Origin: Candidatus Methanovirga aequatorialis
GTDB lineage: Archaea; Methanobacteriota; Methanobacteria; Methanobacteriales; Methanobacteriaceae
Reading direction: 5' to 3'
NCBI GenBank assembly: GCA_031282205.1
Contig: JAITEE010000066.1
Location: 1 to 46,873 of the forward strand
Length of the DNA: 46,873 bases
Shown: piece after piece, positions 9,676-19,166 of the stretch
Position numbering within the stretch: the stretch's first letter is position 1
How the letters are laid out: every line of letters starts with the position of its first letter
Notes under the pieces: model-generated
Seen by the model: only the letters and a program-made list of their open reading frames with translations
Told to the model about the DNA's origin: nothing
Databases searched by the model: none
Made by a program: the position numbers and the translations under genes

Positions 9676-12063
9676 ATGATAATGGATATAACTAACAGCT
9701 TTGATTATGCGGACGTGTTCATTGGAAACTTCCGAACAAAATCGCCTGAAGACATACCAGACACCAGATTCGGCGATACTTACATCATAGACGCAGCAGG
9801 ATTTGACGTTGCTTATGTTGGTTGTGTTAATCGCGTTAACAGTGCATTAGACTCATGCACAACACTCCGTGATGGGGATTACAGATTCACAACCTACGAC
9901 AGTGCTGGTGAAGGATTACGATCAGACAAATACCGCACACAAGGAATTATAACATTCCTAACACCAACAAACATACAACAAAATTTTGATTACACGGACG
10001 TGACCGTGAAAACAATACAAATAAACATTAACAATTGCAACCCAATCATCTACCAAAACAAAAACTTAATACACTACACAGAAGACGACCTACTTTTCAC
10101 AGCGTACCTAACAGACGACACAGGAACGATAAACGAACAATTTCTATTTGAATGCCAACAATGCGATGAAAAGAAACAAACACGTTACACTACAAACCTA
10201 CTCGATTATGAAGCAACTAACGTAGTCTTATACACCAACACATATCAAATACTCCTCACAAAGACACATGATCCTGAAAAGAATAACTCAACACAACACA
10301 TATTCCTAGATGCAGATGATAAAGTCCTTAATTATGTTTATCATCAGCCTATGACGATAAAATTCGAGGATAAAAGACATAAAAAAGAACCATTCACCTT
10401 ATCCTTACGAGGGTCCTGTGTTGATTGTATGGAGAATGAAAGGGTGATTAGGGAAGTTTTCCAACCCGGAGAAGTGAAAACATTAGATCTCCCTGTTTTT
10501 TTCTGGAAAATCAACACGAACCCTAATTTCTTCTTCAATTGGACTGACAACACAGAACCAATCATAATAACTGCAACTGACCAATTATTAGGTTGTTACT
10601 TAGCATTCGGAAGACAGCACAACAAAACAAGGCATAACATAGATGGGCTAGGGTTAAGTAACCTCATATTCAATGCAAAACAATTCTTATCAGAAAATGT
10701 TCAATTCCCTGAAATGTACACGTACAACACTAGCACGTGCAAAATATACCTCCGCTCATCTCAAAGACAAAATAAAATCATGGTCATCTATGATCTGGAA
10801 GAAATACCCTACCCCATAGAGTTTTGGCATACGAACAAGACTGAAGAAGTGACTTTAGAAGTAGTGAACCTCATACAAATAGGCGATCGGAGAACGATTA
10901 ATAACCCGTGTGGAACAAGCCTAATAACTGTTAAAGGATCATCATATTTCCGTTTATGGTTTAATGTTTATTCGATGAACAATTTTAATATGATTGTGCA
11001 AGTTAATATGTATGATGAGGATAAAACCGACCCTGAAACACCATACAAGACAGTTAACAGTCCCATTATACTTGTTGATGGTGATTTCACATTTTTCGAG
11101 ACTTTTTGGTTAGAATCAAATATAAGCCACATATCCATTAAAATTTTGCTTGTTAACCCCACGAACCCTTTAATAATTTATTTCGACACTGTTCTTGGGA
11201 CGATAGCTGATTCTTTGGACGAATTTGAGTTAATATCTGAATGCTATTCCTATGAATGCTTATACTTCCTACTTAAGAATGTTCCTTCCTTCCTATACAA
11301 TATAGTGATTGACGCACCCGAAATAGAACTATTAAGCAAATTTAAAACCACAAACTATGATAACATCAAAGACGGTGAACTACTCACAAAAGGACATAAA
11401 GAACCCAGCACAATCACCATACCCTGCAGCATGCACGGAGTGAACCCTGACATACCAATACAATCTGATGGTAACGCGGTTGAGAAATTTGAATGGTTAG
11501 AGCAAGCAACAACAGAATACTTACTAAATCCACGTGATAGCGATTATAACTTGAAAGAAAGGCAAATACAATTCAGTTTTGATAAAACATGTTATGACGT
11601 GTACAGAATAGACAATATAAAACCCGATTTGATGAATAAGAAAGGAATAAGTTTCGATCTGGGCTTATCAGTTGCCGCGGGTAAAGGATACACAAACTTC
11701 AGCATACCTTTAGGTAACCCGAGCAGCCGAATAAAATACAATATTAAGCCTAATAACACATGCAGACTGTTTAAAATAAACTTAAAATACATTGGTGTGG
11801 TTGAGAGGACTATCAGATTCTTCACGTTAACTAATAATTGGAACGAAGCGATAATAATTTTTGATGAGACGATAATAAAACCAGATCTAGAAAGCACTGT
11901 TAACACGATAGAACTTAATTTATATGAGAATCAATTATACGTTAACGGAGAGTATACAGATTATTATATGATCGGTGATTTGCATTTGGAAGGGATTATA
12001 AACTTATCAGCACCTTCTGATTTTAATATAACTGGTTTTAACGGGAGAATGGAGTTAGTTTAA
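9676..12063 (+). CDS. Large tail or baseplate protein
   Basis: A 795-residue, mostly beta-type protein without signal peptide or membrane segments. Aromatic and asparagine-rich segments, DTYIIDAAGFDVAYVGCVNR near the start and a small cysteine group (ECQQCDEKK) are visible, but no named domain is. It sits between the spike and the Gp37-like tail protein, upstream of the tape measure, and ends two bases before the next gene. Context supports a distal tail, baseplate or side-fibre component. Confidence 0.6.
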   Translation: MIMDITNSFDYADVFIGNFRTKSPEDIPDTRFGDTYIIDAAGFDVAYVGCVNRVNSALDSCTTLRDGDYRFTTYDSAGEGLRSDKYRTQGIITFLTPTNIQQNFDYTDVTVKTIQININNCNPIIYQNKNLIHYTEDDLLFTAYLTDDTGTINEQFLFECQQCDEKKQTRYTTNLLDYEATNVVLYTNTYQILLTKTHDPEKNNSTQHIFLDADDKVLNYVYHQPMTIKFEDKRHKKEPFTLSLRGSCVDCMENERVIREVFQPGEVKTLDLPVFFWKINTNPNFFFNWTDNTEPIIITATDQLLGCYLAFGRQHNKTRHNIDGLGLSNLIFNAKQFLSENVQFPEMYTYNTSTCKIYLRSSQRQNKIMVIYDLEEIPYPIEFWHTNKTEEVTLEVVNLIQIGDRRTINNPCGTSLITVKGSSYFRLWFNVYSMNNFNMIVQVNMYDEDKTDPETPYKTVNSPIILVDGDFTFFETFWLESNISHISIKILLVNPTNPLIIYFDTVLGTIADSLDEFELISECYSYECLYFLLKNVPSFLYNIVIDAPEIELLSKFKTTNYDNIKDGELLTKGHKEPSTITIPCSMHGVNPDIPIQSDGNAVEKFEWLEQATTEYLLNPRDSDYNLKERQIQFSFDKTCYDVYRIDNIKPDLMNKKGISFDLGLSVAAGKGYTNFSIPLGNPSSRIKYNIKPNNTCRLFKINLKYIGVVERTIRFFTLTNNWNEAIIIFDETIIKPDLESTVNTIELNLYENQLYVNGEYTDYYMIGDLHLEGIINLSAPSDFNITGFNGRMELV

Positions 12064-12065
12064 TT

Positions 12066-14042
12066 ATGAGTGAAGAATATTTACGTCTAGAAACCCTAAA
12101 AAGAGTTCTTAAAGACGCTAATAACCTAACAGGAACAATAACATACTCAAACACACTATTCAGCATATACGCTGAAAGATGGAACCGATTCATAAAAGAA
12201 AAACAAACAACAACACCAGAAAACAATCCGAACATCGAAATCACACCAAACAACAAATACAACCAATGCACAAGAATAATAACAGACATAAACCACCTAC
12301 TTGACTTAATAGACCCACCAACATACGTCGCTGACACAGGAGTGAAGCAAAAATACTTAACCGCACTAAAAAACTTACAACGATTCGTGCAAGGCTTACA
12401 CAACCCCACATTACAACAAACACAAGACAAAAGAACAGCATACAAAACAGGATTCAACCAAATACCCACGAGCATAACTGGATTAGACATACTAAACTAT
12501 ATTAACACCTCAGAATGCAGAAACCTACTCACAAACAACATAAACTCCGCTTTCACAGATTTTAACACAACCATACACTACAATGAATATTGGAAATACG
12601 CGGGTAACGTTATGGGCTTAGTATTCAGACTAATAACAGGATTAACATATTGTGATGATTTGTACTTCTCAGCCATGAACCCACAAGACCCAGACAAACC
12701 CGTAACAGGATACTTGATTGATAAACTGGATTTATTACATTACATGAGCTTGTATGATTTTCAGATATGGAATAATTACGGCGTACCATGCGGAAACCTA
12801 AACCTCATACAAGACAGTTTAACCGTGACAGAATATAATGAAGCTAAAAACAGTGTTGATTCTAAAAACTACTTAGAATTAACTCTCCCCATCACCAAAA
12901 AAACTAATCTTGAGCTTTTACAGGTAGGTAATTGGATTGTTAAAAAAGAAAATCTCAACGGGGAAGGGATGCGTTACCTAATAACGGAAGTAGAGAAAAC
13001 AGATCAGAAAATAAAAGTTATAGCAGCTGATTTGAGTGTTGCAACTCTTTTAACTGTTCAGAACACGAGATCAGACGCTGTTATAGGTTCAACTGACCCT
13101 AAAATACTGTTTAAAGACATTATACTTATAACTGGGAACCCTCCAACCATACCTTCATCCGACGTTGGAACAAGCCCCATATACAATTTAAAAAAATATT
13201 TAGACTACTGCACACTAGCAGGATACGATTACGTGTTCGAATTCACAGGCGACACCGAATCATTAAACATAAACAAAAAAGAAACACGGCAAAACATCAT
13301 CTTCCTCTCCGAAGCAAGCATAACCGAGAAAAAAACAGAACAAAAAATAGAGGACATGATACAATCAACACGCAACGTGTACGAATCAAGAAGATTAGAA
13401 CGAGATGAACACGTTTACACTCTAAGCAGAGATGCTACATATAATGTAGGGAATATAATAGCTGCTGGCCAAGGTGCATGGTGCAGTAAACCAGATGGAG
13501 GGTTTGAAAACTGCCCAACACCCATAAACAGTCTTGTTTGGAAACAGAACAGCTACCACCTAGGAGAAGATGAAATACACTACAAAACACTAACCAACAA
13601 CCTGGGGGATAGACTAGTGTTCAACACAGACGAATATAACACCTCCACAAACCCTGATTTATCCACAACAGAAAAATCCGACGACTATTTTTATAAAACA
13701 ATACAAAAAAACCGCAGAACCAATTATGATAACTTCATTAAAACTAAATCAACAATCAAAGAGTTCAAATTAGACTTAACACTTAATATGATGGAATACT
13801 ACGCCCTAAAACAAAAACAAGATGTTAATATTGGAGATATTATTATTCTTGAGCGTGCTGATGAGTCTTATCAAATAGCCGAAGTTGTGAGCACAGTTAA
13901 GAGTTATAATAACCTACTGGACTCTGAAATTGTTTTAGGTTCTCTTTTAAAGAATTTCACGGATAGTGGGGAGTATGTTCAAGCACCTTTACTTAACACA
14001 ACACTCACTAACATTCTACAGTACATTGGGGTTGAAATATAA
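12066..14042 (+). CDS. Gp37-like tail/baseplate hub protein
   Basis: A 658-residue protein. Residues about 270-335 (YLELTLPITKK, LLQVGNWIVKK, GMRYLITEVEKTDQ, IKVIAADLSVATLL) match the pattern of siphoviral Gp37-like tail proteins that form the baseplate hub around the tail tip. The C-terminal part (LNMMEYYALKQKQDVNIGD) also has the 'rises along a DNA-channel hub' style seen in that family. It abuts the tape-measure gene with a one-base gap, an order opposite to most siphoviruses, where hub genes follow the tape measure. Confidence 0.6.
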   Translation: MSEEYLRLETLKRVLKDANNLTGTITYSNTLFSIYAERWNRFIKEKQTTTPENNPNIEITPNNKYNQCTRIITDINHLLDLIDPPTYVADTGVKQKYLTALKNLQRFVQGLHNPTLQQTQDKRTAYKTGFNQIPTSITGLDILNYINTSECRNLLTNNINSAFTDFNTTIHYNEYWKYAGNVMGLVFRLITGLTYCDDLYFSAMNPQDPDKPVTGYLIDKLDLLHYMSLYDFQIWNNYGVPCGNLNLIQDSLTVTEYNEAKNSVDSKNYLELTLPITKKTNLELLQVGNWIVKKENLNGEGMRYLITEVEKTDQKIKVIAADLSVATLLTVQNTRSDAVIGSTDPKILFKDIILITGNPPTIPSSDVGTSPIYNLKKYLDYCTLAGYDYVFEFTGDTESLNINKKETRQNIIFLSEASITEKKTEQKIEDMIQSTRNVYESRRLERDEHVYTLSRDATYNVGNIIAAGQGAWCSKPDGGFENCPTPINSLVWKQNSYHLGEDEIHYKTLTNNLGDRLVFNTDEYNTSTNPDLSTTEKSDDYFYKTIQKNRRTNYDNFIKTKSTIKEFKLDLTLNMMEYYALKQKQDVNIGDIIILERADESYQIAEVVSTVKSYNNLLDSEIVLGSLLKNFTDSGEYVQAPLLNTTLTNILQYIGVEI

Positions 14043-16844
14043 ATGGCTGAGAACAGAATAGAGATAGAATTCACAGGATCAGACGAAATATCAGAGATAA
14101 TAACAGGTATAACTGATCTGTTGCTGGATTTGCAATCCACTGTTGAAAATATTGATTTCAGTAGTTTGGAGTCGTTAGATGTTGACACGAGTAGTATTAC
14201 TAATGCTTCTGAGGATGTGACTACTTTAGGTGATGAAATAAGGAATATTCCTGATGATACAGTAGTAAATGTTGACACTAGTAGTATAGATAATGCAGCC
14301 GCTGATGTTGAAGAGCTTAATTCGGGAATAAACAATATTGAGACATTCATACAAATAAATATAGACGTTAGTGACTTGGAGAACGCTAAAAACGCAATGG
14401 AAGAAGTGAAATCAGCTGAGGAAGATATAACGAGCATGGACCTCTCTTCCCAATTCGGTGACTTAGCAGGGGCAATTGGGGACGCGGCTGTGGCTGGTGT
14501 TGGTCTTGGTTCGTCTTTAAGCGCGATACAACTCGGTATTGCCTCTGCTGACAGTTCACAAATATTTTACAATATTGCAGACGCAGCAGGATACTCTAAA
14601 GAATCAATGGATGGTATGTTAAGCTCTATGTCATCTATTAACACACAAGGAGTGAAGGTTAGGGGTGTTGCGACTGTATGGGCCGATTTCGGAAGAACGG
14701 TCGGTTTGAGCGAATCATCAATAGTCCAGATGGGTGATTCGATGTTAAAAGTTGCTGCAAACGCATCAAACTTAGGTAAAGATGGTGTGGGAGCTGTAAA
14801 TAGTCTTACAGGAGCAATGCTGCGATGGTCGAATGGAACACAACTACAAGGTAGAATGTTAGCAAATCTTGCTAAAACGACAGGATTAACAAAAGATCAA
14901 ATATCTGAATTACAAGCAGTTGCCTTAGAGTATGGCGAGGACAGCCAAGAGTTCGTTGATGCAACAAACAGAATGACGGGGAGTATGGATACAGATAAAC
15001 CCTTAACATTCGCACAAACATTCCAACAAATGAAAAACGAAATCGCTGGAGCTGCCCGTACAATACTTACGGACGTTAAACCAACCTTTGATTGGATAGT
15101 TAAAGAAGCAAAAGTTGTATATGGTGCACTAGAAGGGTTAACAGGAGGGAATACAGCTGAGCTGGTCGTTGGGGGAGTAATGGCGGGTGGATTAATAGTT
15201 GGATTAAAAAAATTAATAAGTTTTTTCACGAGCCTTAAAAACATATTCGGAAAAGTAAGCGATGCAGCAGGTAAAGTTAAAACCGATACAGTTAGTAAAT
15301 CAATTACAAGTTTGAAGGATTCTTTGAAAAATATGGGGAAGATATTCGTACAAGCCGCTGTTGCAATGGCTATAGCAGCAGCGTTAATAGCTGAAGGGAT
15401 GTTATTAGTAGCTGGGATTGGTGTGGTGTTCAAGGCTGTTGAACCACAATTTAATCAAGGAACAGAGGGTATAAAAGCAGTGGCTAAACTTTTAACTGAA
15501 ATAGCAATACCATTAGCGGCTCTTATACTAGCAGGAATAGTATTTAACAAATTAGGGTTAAGTTTCATTGGTGCGTTGTCTGGTGTGGCTGAGGTCATGA
15601 CCCTTATAAGTGAAACATTATTATTCTTCGTAGTTCCGATGCTAGCAATCGCAGCTAACGGCGCATTATATACAAGCATACAAGGACAAGTTCAAGATGG
15701 AATTGAAGGCATTAAAATAGTATCGCAACTATTAACAGACTTAGCTGTTCCTTTAGGTCTTATAATAGTTGCTGGTGCTTTGCTTGGTAGTATAGGTTTA
15801 GAAACATTACCAGAAATGATACTTGGAATCGCAGCAGTCTTCACACTAATATCTGAGACATTACTAGGATTCACACTCCCATTACTAGCACTAGCAGCGG
15901 TAGGTGCGGTCTACGAAGAGATAAAAGACCAGGTAAATGACGGAATAACAGCAGTACAATTATCAATCACCTCGATAGGCTTAACAATACAATTATTAAT
16001 ACTCACATTACAACAAATCATCGAAACAATCATTAACACGGCAGTAAGCGTAATAACAACCTTCATAAGTGGAATAACAACTGTTATACAGGGTATTTCG
16101 GATGGTGTTAACACAATCAGCAGCATGACAATAAACAGCACAGGATTATGGGGTGTGGCAGCTAGCATAACACTAGCTGGTATTGGGTATGCGGCTATTG
16201 GATTCGCACTTGCAGGGTTTGCTGCAGGATTAGTAGGTGCAGGATTAGGAGCTATGGTAGCAAAAGGAGTTAGCTGGATTCTCTCAGTCCTGGGCGGGAA
16301 TCCGCAGAATGTTATACAAGGTATACAGAATAATATTAATAATATGAAAAGTGTTGATAGTGGAAAGCTTGATGGGATAAAAGACAGTATTAACACTGCC
16401 AGGGACAAATTCAAGGATTTAACAAGGGCTCTTGATGATTTAAATAGTGCGATCAGTGATTGGAATAACAAGACGATTACAACACCTGAAAATAAGACTA
16501 TTAAAGCTCCAAGCGTGACTAGGGAAGCATTGCCTGCCGTTCCACGGTTTATTGAGCCAACAATCCCTACGAGCACACAGGATTATGTGAATGATTTAAT
16601 TAGTCCAATAGCTCCATTAACTGCTACGAGTAAGAATAAGAGTGTTGTGGGAGGTAATAATGTTGTTAAAAGAAGAATAGAAATAGACACAACCTCAGAC
16701 GTAAGATTAACTGCTGAGGATAATGTTCAAATTAATCAGGAGAATTTGGATGATTTAGAGAAGAAATTATTAGCTCAGCAAAAAGATTATTTGAATAGTA
16801 GGAAATTCAGGGATTTGCTTAATAAGCAACTAGCAACATTTTAG
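14043..16844 (+). CDS. Tape measure protein
   Basis: A 933-residue protein with the classic tape-measure layout: a coiled, polar N-terminal region with serine/aspartate/valine repeats (VDTSSI appears twice), a soluble helical domain, several long hydrophobic alanine/glycine/isoleucine segments (about residues 430-760) and a helical charged C-terminus. Such proteins set tail length and may help DNA cross the envelope. At about 1.5 angstroms per residue a tail near 140 nm would be expected (inference). Long open frames on the opposite strand are shadows of its biased codons. Confidence 0.88.
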   Translation: MAENRIEIEFTGSDEISEIITGITDLLLDLQSTVENIDFSSLESLDVDTSSITNASEDVTTLGDEIRNIPDDTVVNVDTSSIDNAAADVEELNSGINNIETFIQINIDVSDLENAKNAMEEVKSAEEDITSMDLSSQFGDLAGAIGDAAVAGVGLGSSLSAIQLGIASADSSQIFYNIADAAGYSKESMDGMLSSMSSINTQGVKVRGVATVWADFGRTVGLSESSIVQMGDSMLKVAANASNLGKDGVGAVNSLTGAMLRWSNGTQLQGRMLANLAKTTGLTKDQISELQAVALEYGEDSQEFVDATNRMTGSMDTDKPLTFAQTFQQMKNEIAGAARTILTDVKPTFDWIVKEAKVVYGALEGLTGGNTAELVVGGVMAGGLIVGLKKLISFFTSLKNIFGKVSDAAGKVKTDTVSKSITSLKDSLKNMGKIFVQAAVAMAIAAALIAEGMLLVAGIGVVFKAVEPQFNQGTEGIKAVAKLLTEIAIPLAALILAGIVFNKLGLSFIGALSGVAEVMTLISETLLFFVVPMLAIAANGALYTSIQGQVQDGIEGIKIVSQLLTDLAVPLGLIIVAGALLGSIGLETLPEMILGIAAVFTLISETLLGFTLPLLALAAVGAVYEEIKDQVNDGITAVQLSITSIGLTIQLLILTLQQIIETIINTAVSVITTFISGITTVIQGISDGVNTISSMTINSTGLWGVAASITLAGIGYAAIGFALAGFAAGLVGAGLGAMVAKGVSWILSVLGGNPQNVIQGIQNNINNMKSVDSGKLDGIKDSINTARDKFKDLTRALDDLNSAISDWNNKTITTPENKTIKAPSVTREALPAVPRFIEPTIPTSTQDYVNDLISPIAPLTATSKNKSVVGGNNVVKRRIEIDTTSDVRLTAEDNVQINQENLDDLEKKLLAQQKDYLNSRKFRDLLNKQLATF

Positions 16845-16851
16845 ATATTTT

Positions 16852-17187
16852 TTAATCATCTTTTTTTCTTAAACCAATATAACACTTATAAGTATTTATT
16901 CCCTTATTTATTAAAGGATACATTTTCTTCATTACTTTAACGTGCTTAAATTGTTTTATTAATCTAAGGAAACCAAAATCACATAATATTGTGAACAACA
17001 AGAGTATATCCAAGACCAGATGCATACTAAATTTTTTATGAAGTGTTAAAGCATATACAATATCTATTAAGAATATTATAGACAGAATCAACCCCAAATT
17101 AGGTAAAGTAATATAATTAAACAAACTACAAATATCTAAAATTGAAATTGTCCATATAAAACAACCATACGCAGTTTTAATCCCCAT
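16852..17187 (-). CDS. Small membrane protein of the reverse-strand cassette
   Basis: A 111-residue protein with three likely membrane helices (about residues 8-24, 28-48 and 58-76). Each arginine/lysine group follows a hydrophobic stretch (LRLIKQFKHVKVMKK), giving a strongly basic C-terminal half. The layout loosely recalls the voltage-sensor half of ion channels, but this is only a resemblance. It lies 19 bases after the PH/SHOCT-like gene and is read against the surrounding late genes. An exclusion or signalling role is possible; function is not known. Confidence 0.6.
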   Translation of the reverse strand: MGIKTAYGCFIWTISILDICSLFNYITLPNLGLILSIIFLIDIVYALTLHKKFSMHLVLDILLLFTILCDFGFLRLIKQFKHVKVMKKMYPLINKGINTYKCYIGLRKKDD

Positions 17188-17205
17188 TTTCAGAACACGA
17201 AAAGG

Positions 17206-17832
17206 TTAATTCAATAATTTGCGTTTTAATTCATCAAACTCTTCTTGAGTTAAAACGCCTCCATCTAATAGTTCTTTTGCTTCTTTTAGTTGTGTTACAA
17301 TATCTTTATTATTATTGTCTTTATTTTTTCTTCTTTCTTGAATAAAATTAAAAGCATGCTCTAATTCTTTTTGTTTTGCTAAAACAGCATCGTCACTTCC
17401 TTCCCATGAATGATCCCATTTTTCTTCTTTCCCATTACACATATAATATATGACAATCCCCACAGTAGCTTTTGTTTGACCTTTGTATGTCGCATGTCCT
17501 GGATGCCATCCAGTGAAAACGTCGTAAGTCCCCCATTTTGTTTTACTACCATTTAGGGTAAATTGGACATCAGTTATGTTATTTAGAGGAATAAACTTAT
17601 TTTTAGTAAAATCTTTTTCATCATAAACAAAAACGAGACCTTTTTCTCTAAGATGAACACCATTATCGAGCTTATATTTGAATTCACCATAATTTTCATT
17701 CATTTTTTGTTTAAATATTTTCTTTTGTTTTTCTTCTTCAGCTTTTCTGAGTTTTCTTCTTTCAAAATATCCTTGTCCAACCGTTTCTGATTCGGCTATT
17801 CCTGCGTCTTTTAAAAAGTTCATAAGTCCCAT
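17206..17832 (-). CDS. PH-like protein with C-terminal SHOCT domain
   Basis: A 208-residue protein. The C-terminus (IVTQLKEAKELLDGGVLTQE through KRKLL) is a clear SHOCT-type short helical domain. The middle (about residues 55-165: GLVFVYDE, FIPLNNITDVQF, TVGIVIYYM) reads like a bacterial pleckstrin-homology-like beta fold, and the N-terminus is a charged helix. SHOCT domains often occur at the ends of membrane-associated or stress proteins. It is read against the late operon, behind an RHH gene and before a membrane protein, like a moron cassette expressed in the lysogen. A ribosome binding site (AAAGGATG) precedes the start. Confidence 0.7.
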   Translation of the reverse strand: MGLMNFLKDAGIAESETVGQGYFERRKLRKAEEEKQKKIFKQKMNENYGEFKYKLDNGVHLREKGLVFVYDEKDFTKNKFIPLNNITDVQFTLNGSKTKWGTYDVFTGWHPGHATYKGQTKATVGIVIYYMCNGKEEKWDHSWEGSDDAVLAKQKELEHAFNFIQERRKNKDNNNKDIVTQLKEAKELLDGGVLTQEEFDELKRKLLN

Positions 17833-17883
17833 TTTTTTACATCCTTTTTTTGAAAATGATAAATTATAATAATTTTGTACATT

Positions 17884-18060
17884 TTATTCTCTCACTTTTC
17901 TCTTATTTTCTTCATACAAATAGAATATGTGCAATACGAATTCCTTCAAAAACATGTCTTCCTCAACAGCTTCTTTTTTCATCTGTTTTAAAGCTGATTT
18001 TGGTATATTAACGTTCAGCTTAACTTCTTGAGTCATAATTCTCAACAACCTTTTTGACAT
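17884..18060 (-). CDS. Ribbon-helix-helix regulator
   Basis: A 58-residue protein reading MSKRLLRIMTQEVKLNVNI from its first start, then PKSALKQMKKEAVEEDMF. A strand with alternating residues followed by two helices is the RHH (CopG/Arc) fold of small DNA-binding repressors. An internal ATG at 18036 gives a 50-residue form. It heads the minus-strand cassette and faces the promoter of late block 2 across about 150 bases, so it could control both. Confidence 0.65.
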   Translation of the reverse strand: MSKRLLRIMTQEVKLNVNIPKSALKQMKKEAVEEDMFLKEFVLHIFYLYEENKRKVRE

Positions 18061-18164
18061 TTTATAATATATTATTGTGTTTTATATTATATATATGTTT
18101 TCATACAAAAAATACAAAATATAATAATGTATTAAATGTACTTAAACTACCTACAAACACGAAA

Positions 18165-18182
18165 ACAGTAGATATATATACT
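18165..18182 (+). promoter_or_regulatory. TATA-like promoter of late block 2
   Basis: GATATATATACTATAAAA lies about 25-45 bases before the ATG at 18209, which has no clear ribosome binding site. This fits an archaeal promoter with a short or absent leader. It is in the spacer shared with the divergent RHH gene, so it may be under that protein's control. Confidence 0.4.
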
Positions 18183-18208
18183 ATAAAACACAAAAAACAA
18201 CACATAAT

Positions 18209-18649
18209 ATGATCAACTCAAAAAAAAGCCGTTTTCAAACCATCGTAGAAAAATTAGAACTTATTTTGCGAATGGAATATCCAGACATCCCCTTATTCAG
18301 CATAGGAAAATCCTCAGAGTATGTTCGTTCAAATCAACCTGTTGGTTTCACAATAATGAAAAAAGAGGATGTTTTAATTAGAACAACGAATATTTGCCAG
18401 TCCAAAGAGGCTAAATTTGATATTGGGGTGTTGTTGAAGTTGGATAGTGAGCATGCGACTTATGAATTATCTGAGATAGCTGAGAACCTTATTGATAAAT
18501 TCAATACTGATGATGGGTTCAAAACTCTTGATAACACGGTTATTGAATGCGGATTAGATGATAGGTTGAATACGAGTTATAATTTCGTTAACAGTCAAGG
18601 AAAACGCCTTAACACACTAACAATCCCAATGCAAGTACGATACGCATGA
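18209..18649 (+). CDS. Putative tail terminator or neck protein
   Basis: A 146-residue alpha/beta protein: N-terminal helix (FQTIVEKLELILRMEYPDIP), then beta strands and a helix (YELSEIAENLIDKFNT), ending in LNTLTIPMQVRYA. The secondary-structure order resembles minor tail terminator proteins, and the stop overlaps the next start. The family is not certain from sequence alone. It opens late block 2. Confidence 0.5.
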   Translation: MINSKKSRFQTIVEKLELILRMEYPDIPLFSIGKSSEYVRSNQPVGFTIMKKEDVLIRTTNICQSKEAKFDIGVLLKLDSEHATYELSEIAENLIDKFNTDDGFKTLDNTVIECGLDDRLNTSYNFVNSQGKRLNTLTIPMQVRYA

Positions 18650-19134
18650 ATACTAATGTTAAATTCCGTGAACAATCCGTAATCCGATGGGGTGACCGCC
18701 AAACCGTGAAACGTCATCTCGGATATGGTAAAGACTTCCTATCTGATGATAAACTCATAACAAGCTGTCTCCTGTACGCGAATAACGATATAGAATCAGA
18801 ATTAATAAATGAAGGTTTTTGTGAAGGTGACATAGAACAATTACCAAATTGTAATTTGCAATTAACCCAAATAGCCGAGTTATTAGCTGCGAGCTACGCG
18901 TACTTAGATAGTGAAACTTATAATGCTCAGATTGAAGATATGAAAACTGATAAGTTCAGGAAAATAGCAACAGACAAATTACAGAACCTACTCGGGAACC
19001 TGCGTGGGAAATGTGAGGACATAAGGAATTATGATGATTATGTAATTACTGAATACAGACACAGAAGTCAACATAACGAATTATGTAATGATACATGTTA
19101 TAATTGTGTAGATTGTAGTTTCAAACAATTTTAG
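18646..19134 (+). CDS. Putative head-tail connector protein
   Basis: A 162-residue protein. The central helical region (LSDDKLITSCLLYANNDIES, then NLQLTQIAELLAASYAYLDS) follows the pattern of gp6/Mu gp36-like head completion proteins that form the ring below the portal. The C-terminus is odd: it carries CNDTCYNCVDC, four closely spaced cysteines that could bind a metal or crosslink. It overlaps the preceding gene by four bases. Confidence 0.55.
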   Translation: MNTNVKFREQSVIRWGDRQTVKRHLGYGKDFLSDDKLITSCLLYANNDIESELINEGFCEGDIEQLPNCNLQLTQIAELLAASYAYLDSETYNAQIEDMKTDKFRKIATDKLQNLLGNLRGKCEDIRNYDDYVITEYRHRSQHNELCNDTCYNCVDCSFKQF

Positions 19135-19166
19135 GTATTCAAAACAATTTAAAAAGAAGGAAAAAC

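Noticed and set aside
14872-16576. Long minus-strand frames within the tape measure gene
   Set aside because: They mirror the biased codons of the plus-strand gene, lack ribosome binding sites and read as low-complexity hydrophobic sequence.
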